Shown here piece by piece: positions 9,046-16,888 of a DNA stretch of 29,813 nucleotides (the first letter of the stretch is position 1; each line of letters begins with the position of its first letter). The position numbers were made by a program, and so were the translations under genes. Source of the stretch: Acetobacteraceae bacterium (GTDB taxonomy: Bacteria > Pseudomonadota > Alphaproteobacteria > Acetobacterales > Acetobacteraceae); the NCBI GenBank assembly GCA_947476855.1, contig CANJSR010000010.1, positions 1 through 29,813 of the forward strand, read 5' to 3'. The notes below the pieces were generated by a model. The model was given only the letters and a program-made list of their open reading frames with translations, made no database searches and was not told the DNA's origin.

Positions 9046-10428
9046 TCAGGAGAAGTCGATGGTCGACAGCGCCCGGTCCAGGGTTTCCACGATCCGGTCG
9101 CATTCCGCCCGGGTGATGACCAGCGGTGGCGACATGGTGATCACACCGCCATACTTTCGACCACCGTTTGACCGGCCGAGAAGCACGCCGTTTTCCTTGC
9201 AGAAGTCGACAACGGCGCCGACCTGCGCGGGGCTGACGGGTTCCTTGCTGACGCGGTCCTTGACCAGTTCGACGCCGACCAGCAGGCCCTTGCCTCGGAC
9301 TTCGCCCACATGGGGGTGGCGCATCAGGGTTCGCAGCCCGTCCATCAGGTAGGCGCCCATCTCGGCCGAACGGTCGGCGAGCCTTTCCTCCATCATGATC
9401 TCGATGTTGCGGACGGCGACCGCGGCCGCCACCGGATGGCCGCCATAGGTGTTCACCTGCACGACCTGGCGGTTTTCCGAGGCCTCCCCCAGGAAGCTTT
9501 CGAAGACGTTGTTCTTCACCACCGTTGCGGCGATCGGCATGTAGGCGCTGGAAATGCCCTTGGCGACGGCGATGATGTCGGGCTTCACGCCGTAATGCTG
9601 GTGCGCGAACATCTTGCCGGTGCGGCCGAAGCCGTTGATGACCTCATCGACATGCAGAAGGATGTCGTATTTCCGGCACAGCTTCTCGACTTCGGGCAGG
9701 TATTCGTCGGGCGGGACGGATACGCCGACGCCGCTCATGATCGGTTCGACCAGGATCGCGGCGACCGTTTCCGGGCCTTCGCCCAGGATCGCCGTTTCCA
9801 TGTTCTTGACGCAGGCGAGGTTGCAGCTCGGGTATTCAAGACCGAAGGGGCAGCGGTAGCAATGCGGATGCGCAACGTGGACGAAATCGCCTGAGTAAGG
9901 CTCGAACTTCGCCTTGCGCTCTCCCATCCCACCGGCGTCCAGCGTCGCCAGCGTCGTGCCGTGATAGGCGAAGTAGCGGCTGATCGTCTTGAAGCGGAAC
10001 TGGCCCGGCTTTTCCTGCTTCTGGTACTGGCGGGCGATCTTGAATCCGGCCTCGTTCGCTTCGGACCCGGAGTTCACAAAATAGGTGTGGTAACCACCAC
10101 CCATCAGCCCGTTGATCTGTTCGGCCAGCGCCGCGGCCGGCACGTTCATGGCTGAATGCGGGTAATACGCCAGTTGCCGCAACTGTTCGGCCGCGATGTC
10201 CGCTAGTTCGGTGCGGCCATAGCCGATGTTCACGCACCACAGGCCCGCCATGGCGTCCAGATAGGCGGTGCCATCGGCGTCATAGATCGTGGAGCCCTGG
10301 GCGGCGGTCACCACGATCTGCTTGGTTTCCAGCATCCGGTGCTGGACGATCGGATGCAGCACATTGTCGAGATCACGTCGCACCACGGCCTGGCGAAAGG
10401 CTGGATCGGGGGCATTTGTCAGGGACAT
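9046..10428 (-). CDS. Class III PLP aminotransferase (omega-amino acid/taurine:pyruvate type)
   Basis: A 460-residue fold-type I aminotransferase. GSEANE (121-126), VDEVINGFGRTGKMF (from 260, Asp261 for the pyridine nitrogen) and the Schiff-base lysine Lys290 in AVAKGISSAYMPI are all present. The family moves amino groups from omega-amino acids, taurine or polyamines to pyruvate. A Cys4 cluster, C190-x2-C193-x8-C202-x3-C206, sits mid-protein. The frame opens 14 codons upstream (10470), but ATG 10426-10428 has GAGG at proper spacing and the upstream ATG has none. First gene of the transporter operon, so the imported substrate is probably its amino donor. Exact donor unknown. Confidence 0.92.
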   Translation of the reverse strand: MSLTNAPDPAFRQAVVRRDLDNVLHPIVQHRMLETKQIVVTAAQGSTIYDADGTAYLDAMAGLWCVNIGYGRTELADIAAEQLRQLAYYPHSAMNVPAAALAEQINGLMGGGYHTYFVNSGSEANEAGFKIARQYQKQEKPGQFRFKTISRYFAYHGTTLATLDAGGMGERKAKFEPYSGDFVHVAHPHCYRCPFGLEYPSCNLACVKNMETAILGEGPETVAAILVEPIMSGVGVSVPPDEYLPEVEKLCRKYDILLHVDEVINGFGRTGKMFAHQHYGVKPDIIAVAKGISSAYMPIAATVVKNNVFESFLGEASENRQVVQVNTYGGHPVAAAVAVRNIEIMMEERLADRSAEMGAYLMDGLRTLMRHPHVGEVRGKGLLVGVELVKDRVSKEPVSPAQVGAVVDFCKENGVLLGRSNGGRKYGGVITMSPPLVITRAECDRIVETLDRALSTIDFS

Positions 10429-10515
10429 TCTGGCCTCGCAGACGGTTGGTCGTTGCGGTTCATGGGACATGGCCGAGCCCGGACGGCGATGTCGCTTTCC
10501 CGGCCTTGATTAAAA

Positions 10516-10545
10516 AGGATAGGCGCGGTTAGGAGTTGTCGTCAA
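10516..10545 (-). promoter_or_regulatory. Sigma70-type promoter for the aminotransferase-ABC operon
   Basis: Read on the minus strand, TTGACG (10545-10540) is followed after 18 nt by TATCCT (10521-10516). Initiation would fall near 10509, leaving a leader of about 80 nt before the aminotransferase start. It is the best promoter match I saw in this intergenic region. Confidence 0.55.
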
Positions 10546-10566
10546 ACGTGAAACAATCCATCCAAT

Positions 10567-10583
10567 GTTGATAATGGATCAAC
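10567..10583. promoter_or_regulatory. Candidate operator for the IclR regulator
   Basis: GTTGAT-N5-ATCAAC is a perfect 6+6 palindrome, overlapped by a second inverted pair, ATCCAT (10556-10561) and ATGGAT (10574-10579). It lies 20 bp upstream of the iclR-family start and just upstream of the -35 box of the divergent operon, so one site could control both. The size fits an IclR dimer site; binding is inference. Confidence 0.45.
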
Positions 10584-10602
10584 GATAGGGCATGCAGCAG
10601 GC

Positions 10603-11382
10603 ATGAAGACCGCGCGTAAGGCTGTGCAATTGCTACGCCAGTTCTCTCGGAACGAGCCTGAACTTGGCGTCCGCGACCTCGCGCGCCGGCTGGACATGGA
10701 CGGCGCCAGCGTCCACCGCCTGCTGCGCGCCCTGCTGGCGGAGCGGTTCGTAGAGCAGGACGCGGCAACCCGGCGCTATCGCCTGGGCTTCGGCGTGGTG
10801 GACCTGGCGGCGGTGCGGATCAGCCAGCACGGCCTGCTGGGCATCGCGTCACCGCATCTGGAGCAGTTGCGGGACGAAACCGGAGAGACCGTCGCGCTGC
10901 TGGTAGCCGATCACATGGAAGCCGTCTGCCTCGCCGTCGTGGAAAGCCGCCAGTCCGTGCGCGTGGGGTATGACCTCGGAGAGCGGATTCCGCTGCACGC
11001 CTCCGCCGGTGGGCAGGTGCTGCTGGCCCATCTGGATGAGGCGGACCGCCGCGCCGTCTATGCCGCTGGCCTGACCCGCTACACGGCGCGCACGCTGACC
11101 GACCCGGACACGCTGGAGGATCGCCTCGCCCGTATCCGGGCGGAGCGTTCGGGATGGGCGGAGGACAGCTATTTCCAGGACGTCGTCAGCGCCGCCGCGC
11201 CGGTGATGGACCCGAAGCAGAGCGTCGTGGGCGTGGTTACGCTCGCCGCGCCGATACACCGGTGCGGCGTGGCGGACCTACCGCGCCTCAGCCTGGCTGC
11301 CAGGCGGACGGCCGATGCGATCGCCGCGGAGTGGGCGGGCGGGTTCGGTGCCACGCAGCGGCTGGCGCTGCCCTCCGGCTAG
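10603..11382 (+). CDS. IclR-family transcriptional regulator
   Basis: A 259-residue protein with an N-terminal winged helix-turn-helix (about 1-60; GVRDLARRLDMDGASVHRLL is the recognition region, then YRLGFGVVDLA) and a C-terminal effector domain (about 80-245) with typical LRDETGETVALLV, LHASAGGQVLLAH and GVVTLAAPIHR. IclR proteins bind small organic acids or related metabolites and usually control the adjacent catabolic operon. It is transcribed divergently from the aminotransferase-transporter operon, with a palindrome between them. The ATG at 10603 is preceded by GCAGG very close to the start. Its stop codon is embedded in the ribosome-binding site of the next gene. Confidence 0.92.
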   Translation: MKTARKAVQLLRQFSRNEPELGVRDLARRLDMDGASVHRLLRALLAERFVEQDAATRRYRLGFGVVDLAAVRISQHGLLGIASPHLEQLRDETGETVALLVADHMEAVCLAVVESRQSVRVGYDLGERIPLHASAGGQVLLAHLDEADRRAVYAAGLTRYTARTLTDPDTLEDRLARIRAERSGWAEDSYFQDVVSAAAPVMDPKQSVVGVVTLAAPIHRCGVADLPRLSLAARRTADAIAAEWAGGFGATQRLALPSG

Positions 11383-11391
11383 GAGCGGCAC

Positions 11392-12012
11392 TTGATCGTT
11401 CGGCTGTTCGGCTTGCTTCTGCTGACGTTGGCGGCCTGTTCGGCCGAACATCCGGCGCCGCCACCGGACACTGGGGCCAGGACCGAGGCGATCTTCGTCA
11501 TTGCCCGTGGGTGGCACACCGATGTCGGACTGCCGGCCGAGGCCCTGCGCGGACAACTCGCGCCCCTGCGGGAGACGTTCCCCGGTGCGGCCTGGTTCGT
11601 GTTCGGGATCGGGGAGCGCAGTTTTCTGGTGAACCCAGATGCCGGCATCCTCGACATGCTGACGGCGCTGTTTCCGAATCCCTCCGCGATGCTGGTCACT
11701 GGGCTGAGCCACCCCCCGGACGCCGCATTCGCCGCGTTGGGGGAGGTGATCGAGGCGCGCGTGACAGAGGCCGGGCTGGACCGTCTGGTCGGTGTCATCG
11801 CGTCGTCGTTCGAATATGCACAGCCGGCTGGCCCGAGGTTGCTGTCACGCGGGCCCTATCCGGGCAGCCTGTTCTATTATGCCACGCCGACCTATAGCGG
11901 CCTTTACACCTGCAACACCTGGACCGCCGACGCGTTGCGCTCGGCCGGCATTCCGGTCCGGTCTTCGGGGACGCTGTTCGCCGATGACGTGGTACGGCAG
12001 GTCAGGCGATAG
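11392..12012 (+). CDS. DUF2459 family lipoprotein (TIGR02117-like)
   Basis: A 206-residue predicted lipoprotein. The N-terminus MIVRLFGLLLLTLAAC carries a lipobox (L-A-A-C, Cys16). IFVIARGWHTDVGLPAEAL, a central FVFGIGERSF and the C-terminal YTCNTWTADALRSAGI match the DUF2459 family, whose function is unknown; the conserved His, Cys and Asn suggest a papain-like fold but this is not established. The start is TTG at 11392, with AGGAG overlapping the TAG of the IclR gene, so the two are probably translationally coupled. Whether it is functionally tied to the regulator is unclear. Confidence 0.85.
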   Translation: MIVRLFGLLLLTLAACSAEHPAPPPDTGARTEAIFVIARGWHTDVGLPAEALRGQLAPLRETFPGAAWFVFGIGERSFLVNPDAGILDMLTALFPNPSAMLVTGLSHPPDAAFAALGEVIEARVTEAGLDRLVGVIASSFEYAQPAGPRLLSRGPYPGSLFYYATPTYSGLYTCNTWTADALRSAGIPVRSSGTLFADDVVRQVRR

Positions 12013-12039
12013 ACCCGCCGGCCACGCTGTCCGGTGGGT
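12013..12039. terminator. Hairpin between convergent lipoprotein genes
   Basis: ACCCGCCGG (12013-12021) pairs with CCGGTGGGT (12031-12039), a 9-bp stem with one G-U pair and a 9-nt loop. It begins one base after the DUF2459 stop and ends within the stop codon of the opposing small lipoprotein gene. A bidirectional terminator is plausible; no T-run. Confidence 0.45.
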
Positions 12040-12200
12040 TAGCGGCAGGGCAGGGCGGAGCCATCGGCGCACACCACGGCTGTGCCCGGTGGCACCACGA
12101 CCGTCGTGGTGCTGGGGGGCGGGGGGTTGCTGCTGCTGAAGCTGACGCAGCCAGCCAAAAACAACGGCAAGGAAAGCACTGCCACGATCACGGGACGCAT
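12039..12200 (-). CDS. Small proline/threonine-rich lipoprotein (53 aa)
   Basis: A short gene: ATG at 12200-12198, TAA at 12041-12039. The protein starts MRPVIVAVLSLPLFLAGC, an ideal lipoprotein signal with lipobox LAGC (Cys18). It continues with a Ser/Pro/Thr tether (SFSSSNPPPPSTTT), then VVVPPGTAVVCADGSALPCR with two further cysteines that could form a disulfide. AAGGA lies 12 nt upstream of the start. No function is known to me. It is convergent with the DUF2459 lipoprotein and divergent from the RND efflux operon. The signal peptide, lipobox and ribosome-binding site together make it a real gene despite its length. Confidence 0.8.
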   Translation of the reverse strand: MRPVIVAVLSLPLFLAGCVSFSSSNPPPPSTTTVVVPPGTAVVCADGSALPCR

Positions 12201-12546
12201 CGCGTCTTTATCCTTCTGACCAGATTATGCCTGCTTCGGCAAGGAAGTCATGGCTATCATACCCCGTTCGATACTGCCAACGCTCAGTGCATTCTGGACA
12301 TGATTGCGTTGTCCGCATTGCAGTATGAGACGAAATATTTGGTTGCATTTTGTGAAAACTTCGATTTTCTGTCGCGCCGGTTGGACCGATGCGCGCACGG
12401 CCATGTGGTACCATCCCGGCCTGCTATCCCGCGCGGGTGCCGTCTTCCCATTTTGCACCGCAGCATTATATCTCCCGCGCTCTGTCCGTCGGTAAATCCA
12501 GCGTTCTCCCCCGCCTGACGACCGGACCCGCTTCTGTAGGTGACCC
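12201..12546. other. Intergenic region between the small lipoprotein and the RND operon
   Basis: This 346-nt stretch separates divergent genes and must hold both promoters. It has a noticeably AT-richer patch (about 12305-12375) in an otherwise GC-rich window. I found no convincing -35/-10 pair, no strong palindrome and no coding sequence with a ribosome-binding site. No regulator gene lies beside the efflux operon. Confidence 0.5.
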
Positions 12547-13713
12547 GTGAGAATACCCACCCTGCCGGCATCCCGCTGGCTTGCCATCATCCTGTCTGTC
12601 GGCGTGATCGCCACTGGTTCCTGGACCGCCGCGCGCGCCCAGGGCGGCCCCCCCGTGCCCAAGGTCATCGTCTCGGAGCCCGAGGCAAAGAAGATCAGCC
12701 GCTGGGATGAGTACACAGGCCGGTTCGAACCGGTGGAGCATGTCGAACTGCGCCCCCGTGTGTCGGGCTATATCGAAAAGGTCCATTTCACCGACGGCCA
12801 GATGGTGAACAAGGGCGACCTGCTGTTCACCATCGACCCACGGCCCTTCCAGATCGCCGTCGACCTCGCGCGGACCGAGATTGCCCGCACCCAAGCCCAG
12901 GTCGTCCTGACGGCCGCGGAGTATGAGCGTGGGGAGCAGTTGGTCACCAGCCGAGCGGTGCCGGTGAAGGAATTGGATCAGCGGCGGGCGAGCTTGCAGA
13001 TTGCCACCGCGCAGTCCCAGGCCGCGATGGCGAACCTCCGGAATGCCGAACTGAACCTCGAATGGAGCCGGATCACCGCCCCCATCAGCGGGCGGATTTC
13101 GGACCGCCGGGTGGACGCCGGCAACCTCGTGTCGTCGGGGCAGGGGGAGGCGACGCTGCTGACGACCATCGTGCGGCTCGACCAGATCTACTTCGTTTTT
13201 GACGGGTCCGAGGCCGACTACATCCGCTATGCCCGCCGTGCCGCGGCCGGTGGGCGGCCATCATCGCGCGATTCCGATAATCCCGTGCAGGTGCGGCTGG
13301 CGGATGAGACGGAGTGGACCCGCACCGGCCGCATGAACTTCGTCGACAACCGGTTGAACGCGCGGACGGGCACCATCCGCGGGCGGGCGGTGTTCGACAA
13401 CAAGGACTACTTCCTGACGCCGGGCACCTTCGGGCGGCTGCGGCTGTTCGGCGGCGACATCGATGCCATGCTGATCCCTGATCAGTCCATCATCTCCGAC
13501 CAGGCGCGGAAGGTCGTGCTGGTCGTCGGGGACGACAAGAAGGTCATCGCCAAGCCCGTCACCCTGGGTCCCATGAGCGACGGTCTGCGCGTCGTCGCCA
13601 GTGGCCTGGATGCGAAGGACAAGGTGGTCATCTCCGGCCTGGCCAATCCGTTCGTCCGCCCGGGCGCGCTGGTCGACCCGCAGCCGGGATCGATGCGGAC
13701 CGCGGGGCGATAG
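12547..13713 (+). CDS. RND efflux periplasmic adaptor (HlyD/AcrA family)
   Basis: A 388-residue membrane-fusion protein. It has an N-terminal signal ending around ARAQ (about residue 34), a barrel-sandwich half reading VELRPRVSGYIEKVHFTDGQMVNKGDLLFTID-type sequence (only parts quoted), an alpha-helical hairpin rich in Ala/Gln/Arg, the second half ITAPISGRISDRRVDAGNLV, and C-terminal beta-barrel and membrane-proximal domains. It links the inner-membrane pump to an outer-membrane channel. The start is GTG 12547 with TAGGTGA upstream. The pump gene starts four bases after its stop. No TolC/OprM-type gene follows, so the pair must use a channel encoded elsewhere. Confidence 0.93.
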   Translation: MRIPTLPASRWLAIILSVGVIATGSWTAARAQGGPPVPKVIVSEPEAKKISRWDEYTGRFEPVEHVELRPRVSGYIEKVHFTDGQMVNKGDLLFTIDPRPFQIAVDLARTEIARTQAQVVLTAAEYERGEQLVTSRAVPVKELDQRRASLQIATAQSQAAMANLRNAELNLEWSRITAPISGRISDRRVDAGNLVSSGQGEATLLTTIVRLDQIYFVFDGSEADYIRYARRAAAGGRPSSRDSDNPVQVRLADETEWTRTGRMNFVDNRLNARTGTIRGRAVFDNKDYFLTPGTFGRLRLFGGDIDAMLIPDQSIISDQARKVVLVVGDDKKVIAKPVTLGPMSDGLRVVASGLDAKDKVVISGLANPFVRPGALVDPQPGSMRTAGR

Positions 13714-13717
13714 GACC

Positions 13718-16700
13718 ATGCGCTTTTCGCATTTCTTCATCGACCGTCCGATCTTCGCGACGGTCCTCTGCCTGCTGCTGACGATCGCGGGCGCCATCGT
13801 CCAGCGCGGCCTGCCGATCTCGGAGTATCCCGAGATCGCGCCGCCGACGGTGAATATTTCCGCGATCTATCCTGGTGCCTCGGCCGAGGTCATCGCGCAG
13901 ACCGTCGCCACGCCGATCGAGCAGGAGGTGAACGGCGTCGACAACATGCTGTACATCACCTCCCAGTCGACGGGTGATGGTCGCGTGTCGATCGATGTCG
14001 TGTTCAAGCCGGGCACGGATGTCGACCAGGCGCAGGTGCTGGTGCAGAATCGCGTCGCCGTGGCACAGCCTCGATTGCCCGAGGATGTGATCCGGCTGGG
14101 CGTGACCGTCCGCAAGGCCTCGCCCGACCTGATGATGGTCGTGCACATGATCTCTCCGGACGCATCGCGGGACCAGCAATACATTTCCAACTACGCGACG
14201 CTTTACATCAAGGACTCGCTTTCGCGGGTCGACGGTGTCGGCAACGTGATGGTGTTCGGTGCGCGCGACTATTCCATGCGGATATGGCTGGACCCGGCCA
14301 AGGTCGCGGCACGCGGGCTGACGGCGGGCGATGTCGTCGCCGCCCTGCGCGCGGCCAACCTTCAGGTCGCGGCCGGTGCCATCAACCAGCCACCCGCCGA
14401 ATCGCCGGCCGGGTTCCAGTTGGCGGTGCAGACCCTCGGCCGCCTGACCGATGTCAGCCAGTTCGAGGATATCGTTGTCCGCGCGGATGCCGGCGGCGGC
14501 TATGTGCGGGTCCGGGACGTGGCGCGCGTGGAGCTTGGATCGCGCGATTACACGGTCAACGCCTACCTGAACGACGATGTCGCGACCGCCGTCGTCATCT
14601 TCCAGCGCCCCGGTTCCAACGCCCTGAACACGGCCGCGGCGGTCAAGGCGGCCATGCAGGCGGCGAAGCGGGACTTCCCGCCGGGCGTCGACTACTCGGT
14701 CGTCTACAACCCCACCGAGTTCATTCAGCAATCCGTCGATGAGGTCGTGAAGACACTGTTCGAGGCGGTGGTGCTGGTCGTGATCGTCGTGATCCTGTTC
14801 CTCCAGACCTGGCGGGCGGCGATCATTCCGGTCGTGGCCATCCCGATCTCCCTGGTCGGCAGCTTCCTGGTGATGGGCGCGGTGGGGCTGACGTTCAACA
14901 CGCTGTCCCTGTTCGGGCTGGTGCTGGCGATCGGCATTGTCGTCGATGACGCGATCGTGGTGGTCGAGAACGTCGAGCGCTATCTGCGCCAGGGTCTTTC
15001 CCCGAAGGAGGCCGCGCACAAGACGATGGATGAGGTGGGCGGCGCGCTGATCGCGATCGCGCTCGTGCTGTGCGCGGTGTTCATTCCGACCGCGTTCATC
15101 ACCGGGTTGCAGGGTGCGTTCTACAAGCAGTTCGCCATCACGATCGCCTCGGCGACCGCGATTTCCGCCTTCGTGTCGCTGACCCTCTCGCCGGCGCTGG
15201 CGGCGATCCTGCTGAAACCGCACGACTCCCAGCCGAAGCATGGGCTGATGTGGCGGTTGAACGCGCCCGTGCGGGTGTTCTTCCGGGGCTTCAACTGGGG
15301 CTTCGACCGGCTGTCGATGGGCTATGCCGGCCTGACGCGCCGGCTGGTGCGGCTGGGGCTGATGGTCTTCGTCGTCTATTGCGGCCTGATCTTCATCGCC
15401 TATCGGGAACTCGCGACGACCCCGACCGGCCTGGTGCCGCAATTGGACCGGGGCTACCTGATCGCCGCCTTCCAGTTGCCGCCTGGATCATCCCTGGCAA
15501 GGACCGATGCCGTGATCCGCGAAGCCGGGACCATCATCCGGAACCGGCCGGGCGTGCAAAGCTCGGTCGCGTTCACGGGCTTCGACGGAGGCACCTTCAC
15601 GAACGCCCCGAACGCTGGCGTGATTTTCATCCCGCTTCTGCCGTTCGAGGAACGCGCCGCCAAGGGCCTGACCGCCGACGCCATCCTGGCCGATGTCCGG
15701 GGCAACCTGTCGCATTTGACCGACGCCTTCGTCTTCGTACTGGCCCCACCCTCGGTCCCCGGCATCGGCACGGGCGGCGGTTTGAAGGGCTATGTGCAGG
15801 ACCGTGGCGCGCGCGGCCTGCCAGCGCTGGAGGGCGCGACCTGGACCGTCGCCGGTTCCGCGATGGGGACGTCCACCTTCACGCAGGCCTTCACCCTGTT
15901 CAACACGCGCACCCCGCAGATCTTCGCCGACATCGATCGCACCAAGGCCGAGTTGCTCGGCGTGCCGATCCGGCAGGTGTTCGAGGCGCTGTCGATCTAC
16001 ATGGGCTCCGCCTACGTCAACGACTTCAACATCCTGGGGCGCACGTACCAGGTGACGGCGCAGGCGGATAACCCCTACCGCCTGACGCTGCGCGACGTCG
16101 CCAATCTGAAGACCCGGAACGCGGATGGCGACATGGTGCCGATCGGATCGGTCGCCGCCTTCCAGGATTCAACCGCGCCATTCCGTGTCGCGCGCTACAA
16201 TCTCTACCCGGCGGCCGAGGTGCAGTTCAGCCTCGCCCGCGGCGTATCGTCCGGGCAGGGCATCGCAACCATCGAGCAACTCGCGACGGAGCGTCTGCCG
16301 TCCGGATTTGGTTTCGAATGGACCGAAATCGCCTTGCAGGAGAAATTAGCGGGCAACACAGCGGTGCTCGCGTTCGGGCTGGCGGTGCTCTTCGTCTTCC
16401 TGCTGCTGGCCGCCCTGTATGAAAGCTGGCTGCTGCCGTTCGCGGTCGTGCTGATCGTGCCGATGTGCATCCTGGCAGCCATGGTGGGCGTCAACGCGCG
16501 CGGGCTGGATCGCAATGTGCTGGTCGAGATCGGGCTTGTCGTGCTGGTCGGGCTGGCGGCCAAGAACGCCATCCTGATCGTGGAGTTCGCCAAGCAGGCC
16601 GAGGAAGCCGGCATGAGCCGCTTCGACGCGGCGGTAGAGGCGGCACGGACACGGCTGCGGCCCATCCTGATGACGTCCCTGGCGTTCATCTTCGGTGTGG

Positions 16701-16885
16701 TGCCCCTGGTCATCGCCACCGGCGCCGGGGCCGAGATGCGCCAGTCCCTCGGCACCGCGGTGTTCGCGGGGATGATCGGAGTGACCGCCTTCGGGCTGCT
16801 GTTCACCCCGGTCTTCTATGTGCTGTCCCGGCTGATCGGCTCCGTATCGCGCCCCAAGGAGGCTCCGACGCACCACCCCGTGTAG
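13718..16885 (+). CDS. RND multidrug efflux pump (AcrB/MexB-like, HAE1 family)
   Basis: A 1055-residue inner-membrane proton/drug antiporter starting MRFSHFFIDRPIFATVLCLL, the classical RND opening. The proton-relay aspartates are D410-D411 in GIVVDDAIVVVENVERYL, and the matching lysine is in GLAAKNAILIVEFAKQAEEA in the second half. Two large periplasmic loops lie between helices 1-2 and 7-8, as expected, and length is normal for the family. The open frame extends 39 codons upstream into the adaptor gene, but ATG 13718 with TAGGA is the proper start. Its stop is only three bases from the stop of the convergent amine oxidase gene. Substrates cannot be inferred. Confidence 0.95.
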   Translation: MRFSHFFIDRPIFATVLCLLLTIAGAIVQRGLPISEYPEIAPPTVNISAIYPGASAEVIAQTVATPIEQEVNGVDNMLYITSQSTGDGRVSIDVVFKPGTDVDQAQVLVQNRVAVAQPRLPEDVIRLGVTVRKASPDLMMVVHMISPDASRDQQYISNYATLYIKDSLSRVDGVGNVMVFGARDYSMRIWLDPAKVAARGLTAGDVVAALRAANLQVAAGAINQPPAESPAGFQLAVQTLGRLTDVSQFEDIVVRADAGGGYVRVRDVARVELGSRDYTVNAYLNDDVATAVVIFQRPGSNALNTAAAVKAAMQAAKRDFPPGVDYSVVYNPTEFIQQSVDEVVKTLFEAVVLVVIVVILFLQTWRAAIIPVVAIPISLVGSFLVMGAVGLTFNTLSLFGLVLAIGIVVDDAIVVVENVERYLRQGLSPKEAAHKTMDEVGGALIAIALVLCAVFIPTAFITGLQGAFYKQFAITIASATAISAFVSLTLSPALAAILLKPHDSQPKHGLMWRLNAPVRVFFRGFNWGFDRLSMGYAGLTRRLVRLGLMVFVVYCGLIFIAYRELATTPTGLVPQLDRGYLIAAFQLPPGSSLARTDAVIREAGTIIRNRPGVQSSVAFTGFDGGTFTNAPNAGVIFIPLLPFEERAAKGLTADAILADVRGNLSHLTDAFVFVLAPPSVPGIGTGGGLKGYVQDRGARGLPALEGATWTVAGSAMGTSTFTQAFTLFNTRTPQIFADIDRTKAELLGVPIRQVFEALSIYMGSAYVNDFNILGRTYQVTAQADNPYRLTLRDVANLKTRNADGDMVPIGSVAAFQDSTAPFRVARYNLYPAAEVQFSLARGVSSGQGIATIEQLATERLPSGFGFEWTEIALQEKLAGNTAVLAFGLAVLFVFLLLAALYESWLLPFAVVLIVPMCILAAMVGVNARGLDRNVLVEIGLVVLVGLAAKNAILIVEFAKQAEEAGMSRFDAAVEAARTRLRPILMTSLAFIFGVVPLVIATGAGAEMRQSLGTAVFAGMIGVTAFGLLFTPVFYVLSRLIGSVSRPKEAPTHHPV

Positions 16886-16888
16886 CGG

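Noticed and set aside
10429..10470. Upstream ATG start for the aminotransferase
   Set aside because: No ribosome-binding site before it, whereas ATG 10428 has GAGG at proper spacing and begins the conserved region.
12225..12716. 163-codon minus-strand frame across the RND operon promoter
   Set aside because: It overlaps the adaptor signal peptide in antisense and has no start signals or family match.
13628..15442. 604-codon open frame on the minus strand
   Set aside because: It is a His/Arg/Asp-rich mirror of the RND pump gene.
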